A DNA stretch of 47,274 nucleotides from an uncultured Eubacteriales bacterium (GCA_905202605.1 CAJKSU010000002.1:1-47274), one strand, 5' to 3'. Positions 38,766 through 47,183 are shown, counted from the stretch's first letter. Program-made: numbers and translations. Notes: a model not told the origin generated them from the sequence alone.

Positions 38766-40868
38766 ATGTCACTGATCAACACGTGCATTGGCATCCCGCT
38801 GGGATGGCTGATGTGGATCTGCTATAAGCTGGTAAAGAGCTATGGGATTGCGATCCTGCTGTTTACCCTGCTCAGCAAAGTTATTCTGCTGCCCCTGTCG
38901 GTGGTGGTACAGAAGAACTCCATTAAGATGATCCGGCTCCAGCCGGAGATCAACCGGATTACCGCAAAGCACTATGGGGATAAGGATACCATTTCCGATG
39001 AAACCATTGCGCTTTATAAGCGAGAAAAGTACAGCCCGCTTTTGGGCATGGTGCCGATGATCATTCAGATCATTCTGGTGCTGGGACTTATCAATGTGAT
39101 CTATAACCCCATGCAGCACCTGCTGCGGGTGGACAGCGCCACCTGCAAGACCTTTGTGGCGGCAACCGCTCAGTTGCTGGGGGTGCAGGAGCTTGGAAGC
39201 GGCGCACAGCTCAAGGTCATCGAGGCCATGCGCAATGCCGCCAACTATGATTACTTCATGGGCCTTGCCAGCCAGCTGCCCGGCGTGGACATTGCGGGGA
39301 TTATCTCCGCAGCGCAGAGCCTTGACACCATGTTTCTTGGCATTAACCTGTCACAGGTACCGCCTATTTGGCCCATTGCGCTGATTACGCTGGTTCCGGT
39401 GCTGTCCTGCGGCTCTACGTTCTTGCTGTGCTGGGCGCAGAACCGGGATAACGTGCTCCAGAAGGAGCAGGGCTTCCTGAGCCGCTGGGGCGTTACCATC
39501 TTCACCGTGGCTTTCTCCACCTATTTTACCTATCTGGTACCCGCAGGTGTGGGACTTTACTGGATTGCCAGCAACCTGTTTGCCATTGCAAATCTGTACC
39601 TTATGAATTTCCTCTATAAGCCCTCTAAGTACATTGACTATGCGGCGCTGGAGGAGAGCAAAAAGGATCTCGAAGAGCTGAAAGCAAAGGACGCACAGAA
39701 GAAAAAGGAACTGGAGCCTTACAAAAAGCAGGAGCATGATGATTACCATCGCTTCCTGTCTGATAAGGAGCATAAGCAGCTGGTATTCTACAGCGAGGGC
39801 AGCGGCTTCTATAAGTATTTTTCCGGTATGATCGACTATGTTTTGAAACATTCCGACATTGTGATCCACTACATCACCTCGGATCCCAAGGATGCGGTAT
39901 TCTCCATGAACGAGCCGCGGATCAAGCCCTATTATATCGGCGAAATGAAGCTCATTACGCTGATGATGAAGATGGATGCGGACATGGTGATCATGACCAT
40001 GCCGGATCTTGAAACCTATCACATCAAGCGGAGTCTGGTACGGAAGGACATCGAGTACATCTATACCGACCACGGTGTCAGCTCCGACAACATGACCCTG
40101 CGCACCCATGCGCTGGATCACTATGACACCCTGTTCTGCGTTGGCCCCCATCAAATGGAGGAGGCCAGAGCCATTGAAAAGCTCTATAGCCTGAAGCCGC
40201 GCCGACTGGTGCAGGTGGGCTACGGCTTGCTGGATGAAATGACTGAAGCATGGGAGAATACACCCAAGATGCCCCATGAGAAGAAGACCATTCTGGTGGC
40301 TCCCTCATGGCAGAAGGATAATATCATGGATTCCTGCATTGATACGCTGATCGAGCAGTTCCTGCGCCCCGGAATTCGGTTGATTATCCGGCCTCATCCC
40401 CAGTATGTGCGCCTTTACGGCGAGAAGATTGAGGGGCTCCAGAGCCGATATAAGGACAAGCTGGGCGAGGACTTTATCATTCAGACGGATTTCAGCTCCA
40501 CCGATACTGTTTACAGTGCGGATCTGCTGGTCACCGACTGGTCCAATGTGGGCTTTGAATTTGCACTGTCTACCTTGAAGCCGGTGCTCTACATCAACAC
40601 GCCCATGAAGATTATGAACCCGGAGTACGACAAAATCGACGTGGTTCCCTTTGATATCCGCATTCGCGGACAGTTGGGCGGCGAGTTAGAGCTTTCTCAG
40701 CTGGATCGTGCCGGGGATGTGGCAATGGATCTGCTGTCCAGACCCGACGAGTTCCGGGAGACCATTCAGACGGTGAAGGAAAAGGAGATTTACAACCTTG
40801 GTCATGGCGCGGAGGCCGCAGGACGCTATATTGTAAAGCGTCTGGGCAGCCGCAAGGCACAGGGGTAA
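38766..40868 (+). CDS. Fusion of YidC/Oxa1 insertase with CDP-glycerol glycerophosphotransferase
   Basis: The 700-residue product joins two families. Residues 1-290 are a YidC/Oxa1-type membrane insertase: first helix with KVILLPLSVVVQK (38-50; Lys38 at the place of the groove Arg), MIRLQPEINRI, the loop YKREKYSPLLGMVPMIIQ (84-101) and four more helices up to 283. A charged helical linker (295-330) leads to a TagB/TagF-like glycerophosphotransferase (about 335-695) with TDHG (His436), RPHPQ (541-545, His544) and TDWSNVGFEFA (590-600), matching the HG, RPHP and TDYSS motifs of teichoic acid polymerases. Start ATG 38766 has GAGGAAAG upstream. The enzyme would polymerise or transfer glycerol phosphate at the inner membrane face. 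There is no frameshift or stop at the junction. Confidence 0.9.
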   Translation: MSLINTCIGIPLGWLMWICYKLVKSYGIAILLFTLLSKVILLPLSVVVQKNSIKMIRLQPEINRITAKHYGDKDTISDETIALYKREKYSPLLGMVPMIIQIILVLGLINVIYNPMQHLLRVDSATCKTFVAATAQLLGVQELGSGAQLKVIEAMRNAANYDYFMGLASQLPGVDIAGIISAAQSLDTMFLGINLSQVPPIWPIALITLVPVLSCGSTFLLCWAQNRDNVLQKEQGFLSRWGVTIFTVAFSTYFTYLVPAGVGLYWIASNLFAIANLYLMNFLYKPSKYIDYAALEESKKDLEELKAKDAQKKKELEPYKKQEHDDYHRFLSDKEHKQLVFYSEGSGFYKYFSGMIDYVLKHSDIVIHYITSDPKDAVFSMNEPRIKPYYIGEMKLITLMMKMDADMVIMTMPDLETYHIKRSLVRKDIEYIYTDHGVSSDNMTLRTHALDHYDTLFCVGPHQMEEARAIEKLYSLKPRRLVQVGYGLLDEMTEAWENTPKMPHEKKTILVAPSWQKDNIMDSCIDTLIEQFLRPGIRLIIRPHPQYVRLYGEKIEGLQSRYKDKLGEDFIIQTDFSSTDTVYSADLLVTDWSNVGFEFALSTLKPVLYINTPMKIMNPEYDKIDVVPFDIRIRGQLGGELELSQLDRAGDVAMDLLSRPDEFRETIQTVKEKEIYNLGHGAEAAGRYIVKRLGSRKAQG

Positions 40869-40899
40869 AATTACCAGTATTTTTAGGAGGAATTAAATT

Positions 40900-41205
40900 A
40901 TGAAAAACACAAAGAAGCTATTGCGCTACACCTACTTCGGATTTTTTACCGTGCTGCTGATGAGTGCGCCTGCTTTTGCCTATCTGGATCCCGGCACCGT
41001 GACCTATGTGGTATCCATGATCGCGGGTCTGTTCATTGCGGGCGGTGCGGCACTGGCAATTTTCCGCCGGAAGATCAAGCTGTTCTTCCAGAACCTTGGC
41101 AAGAAGAAGGATACCACCGCTTCCGATGTGAAGGAAGACGTGGGCGGCGAGTTCAACCCCATGGAGGATGTTGTAGATCCCATGGACGATGAGAAGAAGT
41201 CCTGA
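40900..41205 (+). CDS. Small membrane protein with YLDPGT motif
   Basis: A 101-residue protein with TTAGGAGG upstream. A signal peptide-like N-terminus (1-27, ending APAFA) is followed at once by YLDPGTVTYVV, then one membrane helix (about 35-53), a basic patch RRKIKLFFQNLGKKK and an acidic tail (DVKEDVGGEF...DPMDDEKKS). Small YLDPGT proteins occur beside polysaccharide and phosphatase-superfamily genes; their role is unknown. In this operon it might link the fusion protein with the outer-face enzyme, a guess based on position. Confidence 0.75.
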   Translation: MKNTKKLLRYTYFGFFTVLLMSAPAFAYLDPGTVTYVVSMIAGLFIAGGAALAIFRRKIKLFFQNLGKKKDTTASDVKEDVGGEFNPMEDVVDPMDDEKKS

Positions 41206-41210
41206 AGCCT

Positions 41211-42134
41211 ATGAAAGCTTGTCATAAAGAGAGATTTCTCACCGATACTGCCATTGCGTTTCTGGAGAAAACGCTGGGGGTCGGCAGAGAACAGATCACT
41301 GACGTCCAGCCCACTTCGGCAGGCATGACCAACCGCTCCTTCCGCTTCCAAAGCGGCGGCACCCAGTATATCCTGCGGGTGCCGGGGGAGGGGACGGACA
41401 AGCTCATCAATCGCCGTCAGGAGGCGGAGAACTACCGGGCGCTGTCCGGAGACGCAATTTCCGACCATGTGATCGCCATTGACCCGGAAACGGGTTATAA
41501 GCTGGCAAGATACTGGACAGAAACCAGAAACTGCGACCCGAACAATCCTCAGGAGGTGCAGGCCTGCATGGCGCTGCTGCGGCAGTTCCATGAAAAGGCG
41601 CTGAAGGTTCCCCATGATTTCGACATCTATCAGGAGATCGATTTTTACGAAAGCCTCATGGGTACCTCGGTGTATCCGGACTATGATGAGGTTCGGCTGC
41701 GCTGCCTTGCCATGCGCCCGTTCCTAAGCCGTTTGGATCGGAAGTGTGTGCTGACCCATGTGGACGCGGTGCCGGATAACTTCCTGTTTGTCAATGAAAA
41801 CGGGGAGGAGACGCTGCACCTCATTGACTGGGAATATGCTGGGATGAATGATCCCCACTTGGATATTGCCATGTTCGCCATCTATGCGGGCTATGACAGA
41901 GGCATGGTGGATCAGATTGTTGACTGGTATTTTGAAGGAAGCTGTGACGGGGATACCCGGCTGAAAATTTATTGTTATATAGCCCTTGGCGGGCTGCTTT
42001 GGAGCAACTGGTGCGAGTATAAAAAAAAGCTGGGCGTGGATTTTGGCGGCTATGCGCTGATGCAGTACCGGTATGCTTCGGAGTATTCAGCACTGTTTCA
42101 GAATTTGATGAAGCAGCGCAATGGAGGTATTTAA
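41211..42134 (+). CDS. licA: Choline kinase (LicA-type)
   Basis: A 307-residue kinase of the choline/aminoglycoside phosphotransferase fold. The N-lobe has SAGMTNRSFRF, a LicA-type phosphate loop, the C-lobe has the catalytic HVDAVPDN (HxDxxxxN) and the metal-binding IDWEYAGMNDPHLDIAMF, the hallmark of choline/ethanolamine kinases. It would phosphorylate choline taken up by the BCCT carrier, and LicC (next gene, three bases on) would activate the product. Ethanolamine or another amino-alcohol remains possible. Confidence 0.9.
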   Translation: MKACHKERFLTDTAIAFLEKTLGVGREQITDVQPTSAGMTNRSFRFQSGGTQYILRVPGEGTDKLINRRQEAENYRALSGDAISDHVIAIDPETGYKLARYWTETRNCDPNNPQEVQACMALLRQFHEKALKVPHDFDIYQEIDFYESLMGTSVYPDYDEVRLRCLAMRPFLSRLDRKCVLTHVDAVPDNFLFVNENGEETLHLIDWEYAGMNDPHLDIAMFAIYAGYDRGMVDQIVDWYFEGSCDGDTRLKIYCYIALGGLLWSNWCEYKKKLGVDFGGYALMQYRYASEYSALFQNLMKQRNGGI

Positions 42135-42137
42135 ACC

Positions 42138-42854
42138 TTGAATCAGGCAAAGCGGGCGATTATCATGGCGGCTGGACTTGGCAACCGGATGCGCCCTATT
42201 ACAGATACCATTCCCAAGCCTTTGGTGCGGGTTCGGGGACATCGAATGATCGACACGATTATTTCTGCACTGCATCAAAATGAAATTTATGAGATTTACG
42301 TGGTGGTGGGGCATCTCAAGGAGGCATTTGCCTCGCTTCCTCTGGAGAATCCCGGCCTGACGCTGATCGAGAATCCGGATTATTTGACCTGCAATAATAT
42401 CTCCTCCCTCTATTACGCCAGAGAACATTTGGAGGATGTGGTGATTCTGGACGGCGACCAGCTGATTCGGGATCCGGCAATTCTACACACGGAGTTCGAG
42501 CATTCGGGCTACTGCTGTATCTGGCGTGAAGTACCCACGGAGGAGTGGGTGCTGACATTGAACCGGAATGGCATTGTGACCCGTTGCAGCCGCACAGGCG
42601 CAGATTCTGGCTGGGAACTGCACAGCGTCTCCTTCTGGTCGGCGGAGGACGGAAAGCGCCTCCGAGCGCAGCTGGAGCTGGAATATGCGGAGAAAAAGAA
42701 TACCGATATCTATTGGGATGATGTGGCGCTGTTCTGCCACCCGGAGGATTATCAGCTGGGGATTCGCGCCATTTCACCGGACAGTCTCAGGGAGATCGAC
42801 AGCTATCAGGAGCTGTGTCAGCTGGACTCCACCTACTGCGAAAACGGGAGGTAA
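42138..42854 (+). CDS. licC: CTP:phosphocholine cytidylyltransferase (LicC-type)
   Basis: A 238-residue nucleotidyltransferase. TTG 42138 is the start, with GGAGG about 11 nt upstream. The Rossmann-type signature MAAGLGNRMRPITDTIPKPL (about 10-29) is the nucleotide-binding motif; the NISSLYYAREHLEDVVILDGD segment carries the metal-binding Asp. The protein closely follows LicC layout, making CDP-choline from CTP and phosphocholine. LicA directly precedes it and a BCCT carrier follows, the classical lic gene set, though licD is absent. Confidence 0.9.
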   Translation: MNQAKRAIIMAAGLGNRMRPITDTIPKPLVRVRGHRMIDTIISALHQNEIYEIYVVVGHLKEAFASLPLENPGLTLIENPDYLTCNNISSLYYAREHLEDVVILDGDQLIRDPAILHTEFEHSGYCCIWREVPTEEWVLTLNRNGIVTRCSRTGADSGWELHSVSFWSAEDGKRLRAQLELEYAEKKNTDIYWDDVALFCHPEDYQLGIRAISPDSLREIDSYQELCQLDSTYCENGR

Positions 42855-42859
42855 TACCG

Positions 42860-44395
42860 ATGAAAAAAAGCCCCACAGAGACAAAACGAATTGATTGGAT
42901 GATTACGCTGGTTCCACTGCTGCTGATTGTGGGCCTGTGCGTGGTGTTTATGCTGCTGCCGCAGCAGGCCGGCGCAGTACTGAGTCAGGTGAGATTCTTC
43001 TTTGGTGATACCTTTGGCGTGTACTATCTCATTATTGGACTGGGCATGCTGATTTTGTCTATCTATATTGCTGCCTCCAAGTATGGCAGCATTGTACTGG
43101 GCGGGCAGGATGAAAAGCCCAAGTATTCCTTCTTCGTGTGGGGATCCATGATGTTCACCGCGGGTCTTGCGGCGGATATCCTGTTCTACTCCTTCTCGGA
43201 GTGGGTCATGTATGCCGCAGATCCCCACATGGCGGAGATGGGCAGCATTCAGCAGTGGGCAGGGGTTTTTCCGATTTTCCACTGGAGTCTGGTGCCGTGG
43301 GCGTTTTATCTGGTGCTTGCGGCGGCCTTTGGCTATATGCTTCATGTACGCAGTGTCAATCGGCAGAAGTACTCCGAGGCGTGCCGCCCCGTGCTGGGGA
43401 AGCATACCGACGGGCTGGCGGGACGGCTCATTGACCTTTTGGCAGTATTTGCGCTTCTGGCGGGAACTGCAACTACCTTCTCTGTGGCAACTCCCCTGAT
43501 GGCCAGCGCGATTAACGCACTGTTTGGGGTGCATCTTAATGAGACGGTGGTTACCATTGTGATTCTGATCATCACCTGTGTGATCTATACCACCTGCCTT
43601 CTTCGGGGCTTTTCCGGCATTAGCCTGCTGGCAAAGGCGTGCATTTACCTGTTCTTTGGCATTCTGGCCTATGTGCTGATTTTCGGCGGTGCAACCAAGT
43701 ATATTATCGAGACGGGGCTTACCTCCATTGGCACCATGTTGGGGAATTTCCTTGAGCTTTCGACCTATACTGACCCATTGCGCACCTCGAATTTCCCACA
43801 GAACTGGACTATTTATTACTGGGCCTATTGGATGGTTTGGTGTGTGGCAGCGCCGTTCTTTATCGGCAATATCTCCAGAGGCCGCACCATTCGTCAGACG
43901 ATTCTGGGGGGCTATGTGTTCGGTGTTGGATCGACCATTATGAGCTTTATCATTCTTGGCAACTACTCCATGCACCTGCAGGTCACCGGTGCTATGGATT
44001 TTGTGGCCGAGTATATCCAGAACGGCGATGCCTACGGACTGATCGTCTCCATTATTGAGACGATGCCCTGCTCTAAGCTGGTGATGGTGGCACTGCTGCT
44101 GACGATGATCGCGTTCTATGCAACGTCCTTTGACTCCATTGCACTGACGGCCTCCTGCTACAGCTATCACCGGCTGGGGGAGAACGAGATGCCCAGCAAG
44201 CTCATTCAGCTGATGTGGTGTATTCTGCTGATTCTGCTGCCCATTGCGCTGATCTTTGCGGAAAGCTCCATGAACAGCCTGCAAACCGTGAGCATTATTG
44301 CGGCGTTCCCCATTGGAATTGTTATGATTCTGATTGTGTGGAGCTTCCTGAAGGACGGAAAAGTGACAATCAAGGCGCGGGAAACAGAAGAATAA
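42860..44395 (+). CDS. BCCT family transporter, probably for choline
   Basis: A 511-residue betaine/carnitine/choline transporter with 12 helices. The start ATG 42860 (MKKSPTETKRIDWMITLVP) has GGGAGG 8 nt upstream. The substrate-binding and signature region YWAYWMVWCVAAPFFIGNIS followed by RGRTIRQ matches BCCT proteins, here with CVAAPFFIG where SPFVGMF is more common. Lack of a long C-terminal osmosensory tail suggests substrate supply rather than osmoprotection. In the lic context choline is the expected substrate. The operon ends at the terminator 44397-44442. Confidence 0.88.
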   Translation: MKKSPTETKRIDWMITLVPLLLIVGLCVVFMLLPQQAGAVLSQVRFFFGDTFGVYYLIIGLGMLILSIYIAASKYGSIVLGGQDEKPKYSFFVWGSMMFTAGLAADILFYSFSEWVMYAADPHMAEMGSIQQWAGVFPIFHWSLVPWAFYLVLAAAFGYMLHVRSVNRQKYSEACRPVLGKHTDGLAGRLIDLLAVFALLAGTATTFSVATPLMASAINALFGVHLNETVVTIVILIITCVIYTTCLLRGFSGISLLAKACIYLFFGILAYVLIFGGATKYIIETGLTSIGTMLGNFLELSTYTDPLRTSNFPQNWTIYYWAYWMVWCVAAPFFIGNISRGRTIRQTILGGYVFGVGSTIMSFIILGNYSMHLQVTGAMDFVAEYIQNGDAYGLIVSIIETMPCSKLVMVALLLTMIAFYATSFDSIALTASCYSYHRLGENEMPSKLIQLMWCILLILLPIALIFAESSMNSLQTVSIIAAFPIGIVMILIVWSFLKDGKVTIKARETEE

Positions 44396-44396
44396 G

Positions 44397-44442
44397 AATA
44401 AAGGCTGGTGCGGCATTTTCGGATTCCACACCAGCCTTTATT
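44397..44442 (+). terminator. Terminator of the lic/glycerol-phosphate operon
   Basis: AATAAAGGCTGGTG (44397-44410) pairs perfectly with CACCAGCCTTTATT (44429-44442), 18-nt loop, short T-runs. Confidence 0.7.
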
Positions 44443-44446
44443 GCAC

Positions 44447-44482
44447 AAAAAAGCGATGCCCCTGAACAAGCAGGAGCATCGC
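44447..44482 (-). terminator. Terminator of the DUF2325 gene
   Basis: On the minus strand GCGATGC (44482-44476) pairs with GCATCGC (44459-44453), with inner CCTG/CAGG pairing, followed by TTTTTT (44452-44447). Confidence 0.75.
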
Positions 44483-44541
44483 GGGAGGAATTACCCGGTG
44501 GGGTGTCCGGGAAACCTGAAACGGGCAAACAGTAAGATTTC

Positions 44542-44826
44542 TCAGCAGGCGTTTCTGGAGACCAGAGCCTGCTGGAGCGCGGAAGCACTGGAGGAATGAA
44601 CATGCAGAACCGGAACGCCGTTTTTCTTGGCCTCCTGCGTGGCGCAGATCATCATTTTGTGTGACACGGTGCCGGTGAACAGGATCATCAAATCGGGAGA
44701 GCCGATTTTCTTCTTCATGGGGCCGTTCTCCTTGGCGAATACCTTGGCCTTGTAGCCGTTCTTCTTGCATATTTCCTGGTAGCGGCAGACCATACATTCG
44801 TTGCCGCCGATAATAACTACGCTCAT
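44542..44826 (-). CDS. DUF2325 domain protein
   Basis: A 94-residue protein with AAAGGA before ATG 44826. MSVVIIGGNECMVCRYQEICKK shows a Rossmann-like start and a Cys-rich segment (Cys11, Cys14, Cys20), then TGTVSHKMMICATQEAKKNG, the DUF2325 pattern. The DUF is often found beside iron-transport or metal-related genes in Clostridia (from memory; role not known). Conserved Cys and His suggest a metal-binding or redox function. Two TTAG-N6-CTAA palindromes lie in its promoter, pointing to a metal- or redox-dependent repressor. Confidence 0.82.
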   Translation of the reverse strand: MSVVIIGGNECMVCRYQEICKKNGYKAKVFAKENGPMKKKIGSPDLMILFTGTVSHKMMICATQEAKKNGVPVLHVHSSSASALQQALVSRNAC

Positions 44827-44846
44827 AATGGGTATCCTTTCTATAG

Positions 44847-44860
44847 TTAGAAGTGACTAA
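44847..44860. promoter_or_regulatory. Operator candidate 1 (TTAG-N6-CTAA) before the DUF2325 gene
   Basis: TTAGAAGTGACTAA, downstream of the likely -10 of the DUF2325 gene and about 21 bases before its start codon. Same frame as the stronger palindrome at 44880. Confidence 0.45.
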
Positions 44861-44879
44861 TTCGTGTGTATAAAATATA

Positions 44880-44895
44880 GTTAGTAATTACTAAC
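44880..44895. promoter_or_regulatory. Operator candidate 2, perfect 16-bp palindrome
   Basis: GTTAGTAATTACTAAC, a perfect palindrome of the TTAG-N6-CTAA type that resembles DtxR/IdeR-family or MarR-type sites. It overlaps the likely -35 of the DUF2325 gene (minus-strand TATACA at 44872-44867 as -10). Confidence 0.6.
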
Positions 44896-44994
44896 CTTGC
44901 GGACATTCTACCATAGCATTCCCGCCATGTCAATAGGAAACAGAAAAAAGCGTAAAAAACTTTTCGGAAACGATACAATTGTCCGGAGGCGGAT

Positions 44995-45024
44995 TTTACA
45001 TTGCTATTCTACAATATCTATGAT
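44995..45024 (+). promoter_or_regulatory. Promoter of the phospholipase C-like gene
   Basis: TTTACA (44995-45000), 18-bp spacer, TATGAT (45019-45024). Confidence 0.55.
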
Positions 45025-45051
45025 ACAGTTTAGGGGAAAGGAGCTGGTTTT

Positions 45052-45843
45052 ATGCCAACCACATATGCACATTACCGATTTGGCTGTGACGCACTGGCGG
45101 AAATGCCTGCGGGGATCCGTGAGATTATCCAGCGGCAGCGTCAGATTTTTGACTTTGGCGTACATGGTCCGGATCTTCTGTTTTATGATAAGCCGTTTTC
45201 ATCGACTCGGATCAACTCCATTGGCTACAAGAGCCACGAGCGCACTGGGGCGGACTTCTTTCCTCAGGCGGTAAAGGCAATGAAGGCCTCTTCGCAGAAG
45301 GAGGCGGCGCTGAGCTATCTCATGGGCGTTCTGTGCCACTTTGCGCTGGATCGGGAGTGCCACCCCTATGTTGCGGAGAAGGAACAGACCGGTGCCAGCC
45401 ATTCGGAGATCGAAGCATCCTTTGACCGCTACCTGATGGAAAAGGACGGGCTGGATCCGGTACGGCATAAGGTGACGAAGCACCTGATTCCCTCACAGGG
45501 CAGCGCGCTGGTGATTGCAGACTTTTATCCGCCCCTGACCCCAAAGGAGATTTTCCATGCGGAGAAATCCATGGTGTTTTACCTGAACGCACTGATCGCC
45601 CCGCCCGGACCGAAGCGGGATCTAATTCTTGCAGGACTGAAGGCGGCGGGTCATCCTTCCACCGGTGATATGATGGTGCCGCTGAAACAGAATCCTAAAT
45701 GTTGGGACAGTGACAAGATTCTCTGGGGGCGTTATCAGGGAGCGCTAAAGCTCTACGTGACCCTGAAAACGGAGCTGGTGGCCTATATTCAGGAAGGTAC
45801 ACCGCTGGGACTGGGATTCTATCACACCTTTGGGGCGGAATGA
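45052..45843 (+). CDS. Zinc-dependent phospholipase C family protein
   Basis: A 263-residue helical protein of the zinc-dependent phospholipase C/S1-P1 nuclease-like family. AAAGGAG precedes the ATG. The metal-binding His/Asp residues expected of the family are visible: YAHYRFG near the N-terminus, HGPDLLFYDKP, GVLCHFALDRECHPYV and ASHSEIEASFDRYLM. No signal peptide is seen, so it is probably cytosolic, unlike secreted clostridial phospholipases. The substrate is unknown. It precedes the MFS transporter by 26 bases, likely co-transcribed. Confidence 0.87.
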   Translation: MPTTYAHYRFGCDALAEMPAGIREIIQRQRQIFDFGVHGPDLLFYDKPFSSTRINSIGYKSHERTGADFFPQAVKAMKASSQKEAALSYLMGVLCHFALDRECHPYVAEKEQTGASHSEIEASFDRYLMEKDGLDPVRHKVTKHLIPSQGSALVIADFYPPLTPKEIFHAEKSMVFYLNALIAPPGPKRDLILAGLKAAGHPSTGDMMVPLKQNPKCWDSDKILWGRYQGALKLYVTLKTELVAYIQEGTPLGLGFYHTFGAE

Positions 45844-45869
45844 CTCAGAGAAAATGAAGGAGAGAGAAA

Positions 45870-47126
45870 ATGGGTAAGTTTAAGCTGAACAAACGGGAAA
45901 AATCCTGGATCCTGTATGATGTGGGCAACTCCGCCTTTACCATGCTGGTTTCTACGCTGATTCCCATCTATTTCAATGCACTGGCGTCAGCGGAGGGCAT
46001 CTCCGACACCAACTATCTGGCTTATTGGGGTTATGCTGGCTCCATTGCCACACTGCTCACAGCAATCATCGGCCCGGTATTTGGTACGCTGGCAGACCGA
46101 AAGAACTATAAGAAGCCAATCTTTACCGTGGCGCTGATTCTGGGCGTGGTGTCCTGCGCGGCGCTGGGCTTTGCATGGAGCTGGATCTCGTTTCTGGTGA
46201 TCTTTGTGTTCGCCAAGGTGTGCTATTCGTCTTCGCTGGTGTTCTATGACGCCATGCTGCCGGAGACAACGACGGATGACCGTATGGACAACGTGTCCTC
46301 TCAGGGCTATGCCTTTGGCTATATCGGCTCCTGCATCCCCTTTATTGCTTGTCTGGTGATCGTACTGATGAGCGGCAAGTTGGGGCTTAGTCAGTCCGCC
46401 GCCATGACCATTGCGTTTGTCCTCACTGCGGTTTGGTGGCTTGGACTGGCCACTCCACTGCTGAAGACCTATCATCAGACCCGCTATGTGGAGGCGGTGG
46501 GGAATCCTTTCCGCCAGAGCTTTGGACAGCTGGCCAATACATTCCGGAACATCCAGAAGGAGAAGCACATCTTTTTGTTCCTGATTGCGTTCTTCCTGTT
46601 TATCGACGGTGTATATACCATCATCGACATGGCCGTAGCTTATGGAACCGCAGTGGGGCTGGATACCACGGGACTGCTGCTGGCGCTGCTGCTGACCCAG
46701 TTTGTGGCGTTTCCCTTTGCGATTCTGTTTGGGCGGCTGGCATCGAAGTATGACACTGGCCTGCTCATTAAGGTCTGCATCATCGCCTATACCGGCATTA
46801 CCATTTTTGCGGTTTTTCTGGCGGCACAGTGGCAGTTCTGGGTGCTTGCAGTGCTGGTGGGTATGTTTCAGGGCGGCGTTCAGGCGCTGTCCCGTTCCTA
46901 CTTTGGAAAAATCATCCCCCCGGAGAAGTCTGGCGAATACTTCGGCCTGTTTGATATCTGCGGCAAGGGGGCGGCCTTTATGGGGACGACCCTGATCTCC
47001 GTGGTCACACAGCTGTCCGGCAGCCAGTCCATGGGCGTCGGCGCACTGGTGATTGTGTTTATCGGCGGATTCCTGGTATTCCGTGTTGCGGATCGGGAAT
47101 GTACGGCAGTACTGAAAAATCGGTAA
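45870..47126 (+). CDS. MFS transporter, UMF1 (Atg22-like) family
   Basis: A 418-residue major facilitator protein with 12 predicted helices. The N-terminal EKSWILYDVGNSAFTMLVST is the UMF1 signature, also found in the fungal vacuolar effluxer Atg22. The A-like motif GTLADRKNYKKP follows helix 2-3 (about 72-83), and GGVQALSRSYFGKIIPPEKS (about 330-349) is the second conserved stretch of this family. AAGGAGAG precedes the ATG. Substrate unknown; Atg22 relatives move amino acids. Two terminators follow. Confidence 0.9.
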   Translation: MGKFKLNKREKSWILYDVGNSAFTMLVSTLIPIYFNALASAEGISDTNYLAYWGYAGSIATLLTAIIGPVFGTLADRKNYKKPIFTVALILGVVSCAALGFAWSWISFLVIFVFAKVCYSSSLVFYDAMLPETTTDDRMDNVSSQGYAFGYIGSCIPFIACLVIVLMSGKLGLSQSAAMTIAFVLTAVWWLGLATPLLKTYHQTRYVEAVGNPFRQSFGQLANTFRNIQKEKHIFLFLIAFFLFIDGVYTIIDMAVAYGTAVGLDTTGLLLALLLTQFVAFPFAILFGRLASKYDTGLLIKVCIIAYTGITIFAVFLAAQWQFWVLAVLVGMFQGGVQALSRSYFGKIIPPEKSGEYFGLFDICGKGAAFMGTTLISVVTQLSGSQSMGVGALVIVFIGGFLVFRVADRECTAVLKNR

Positions 47127-47129
47127 CGG

Positions 47130-47164
47130 AAAAGCGGCTCGGTGCAAATCACCGAGCCGCTTTT
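47130..47164. terminator. Bidirectional terminator after the MFS gene
   Basis: AAAAGCGGCTCGGTG (47130-47144) pairs perfectly with CACCGAGCCGCTTTT (47150-47164), 5-nt loop, A- and T-runs on the sides. Confidence 0.92.
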
Positions 47165-47183
47165 GCATATGCTCCAGATATAC

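Noticed and set aside
42833..44431. Long open frame antisense to the BCCT gene (532 codons)
   Set aside because: Gln/His/Asn-rich mirror product of a membrane-protein gene; no start signal.
44897..45051. Small open frame before the phospholipase-like gene
   Set aside because: Basic, low-complexity product without a ribosome site; it spans the promoter of the next gene.
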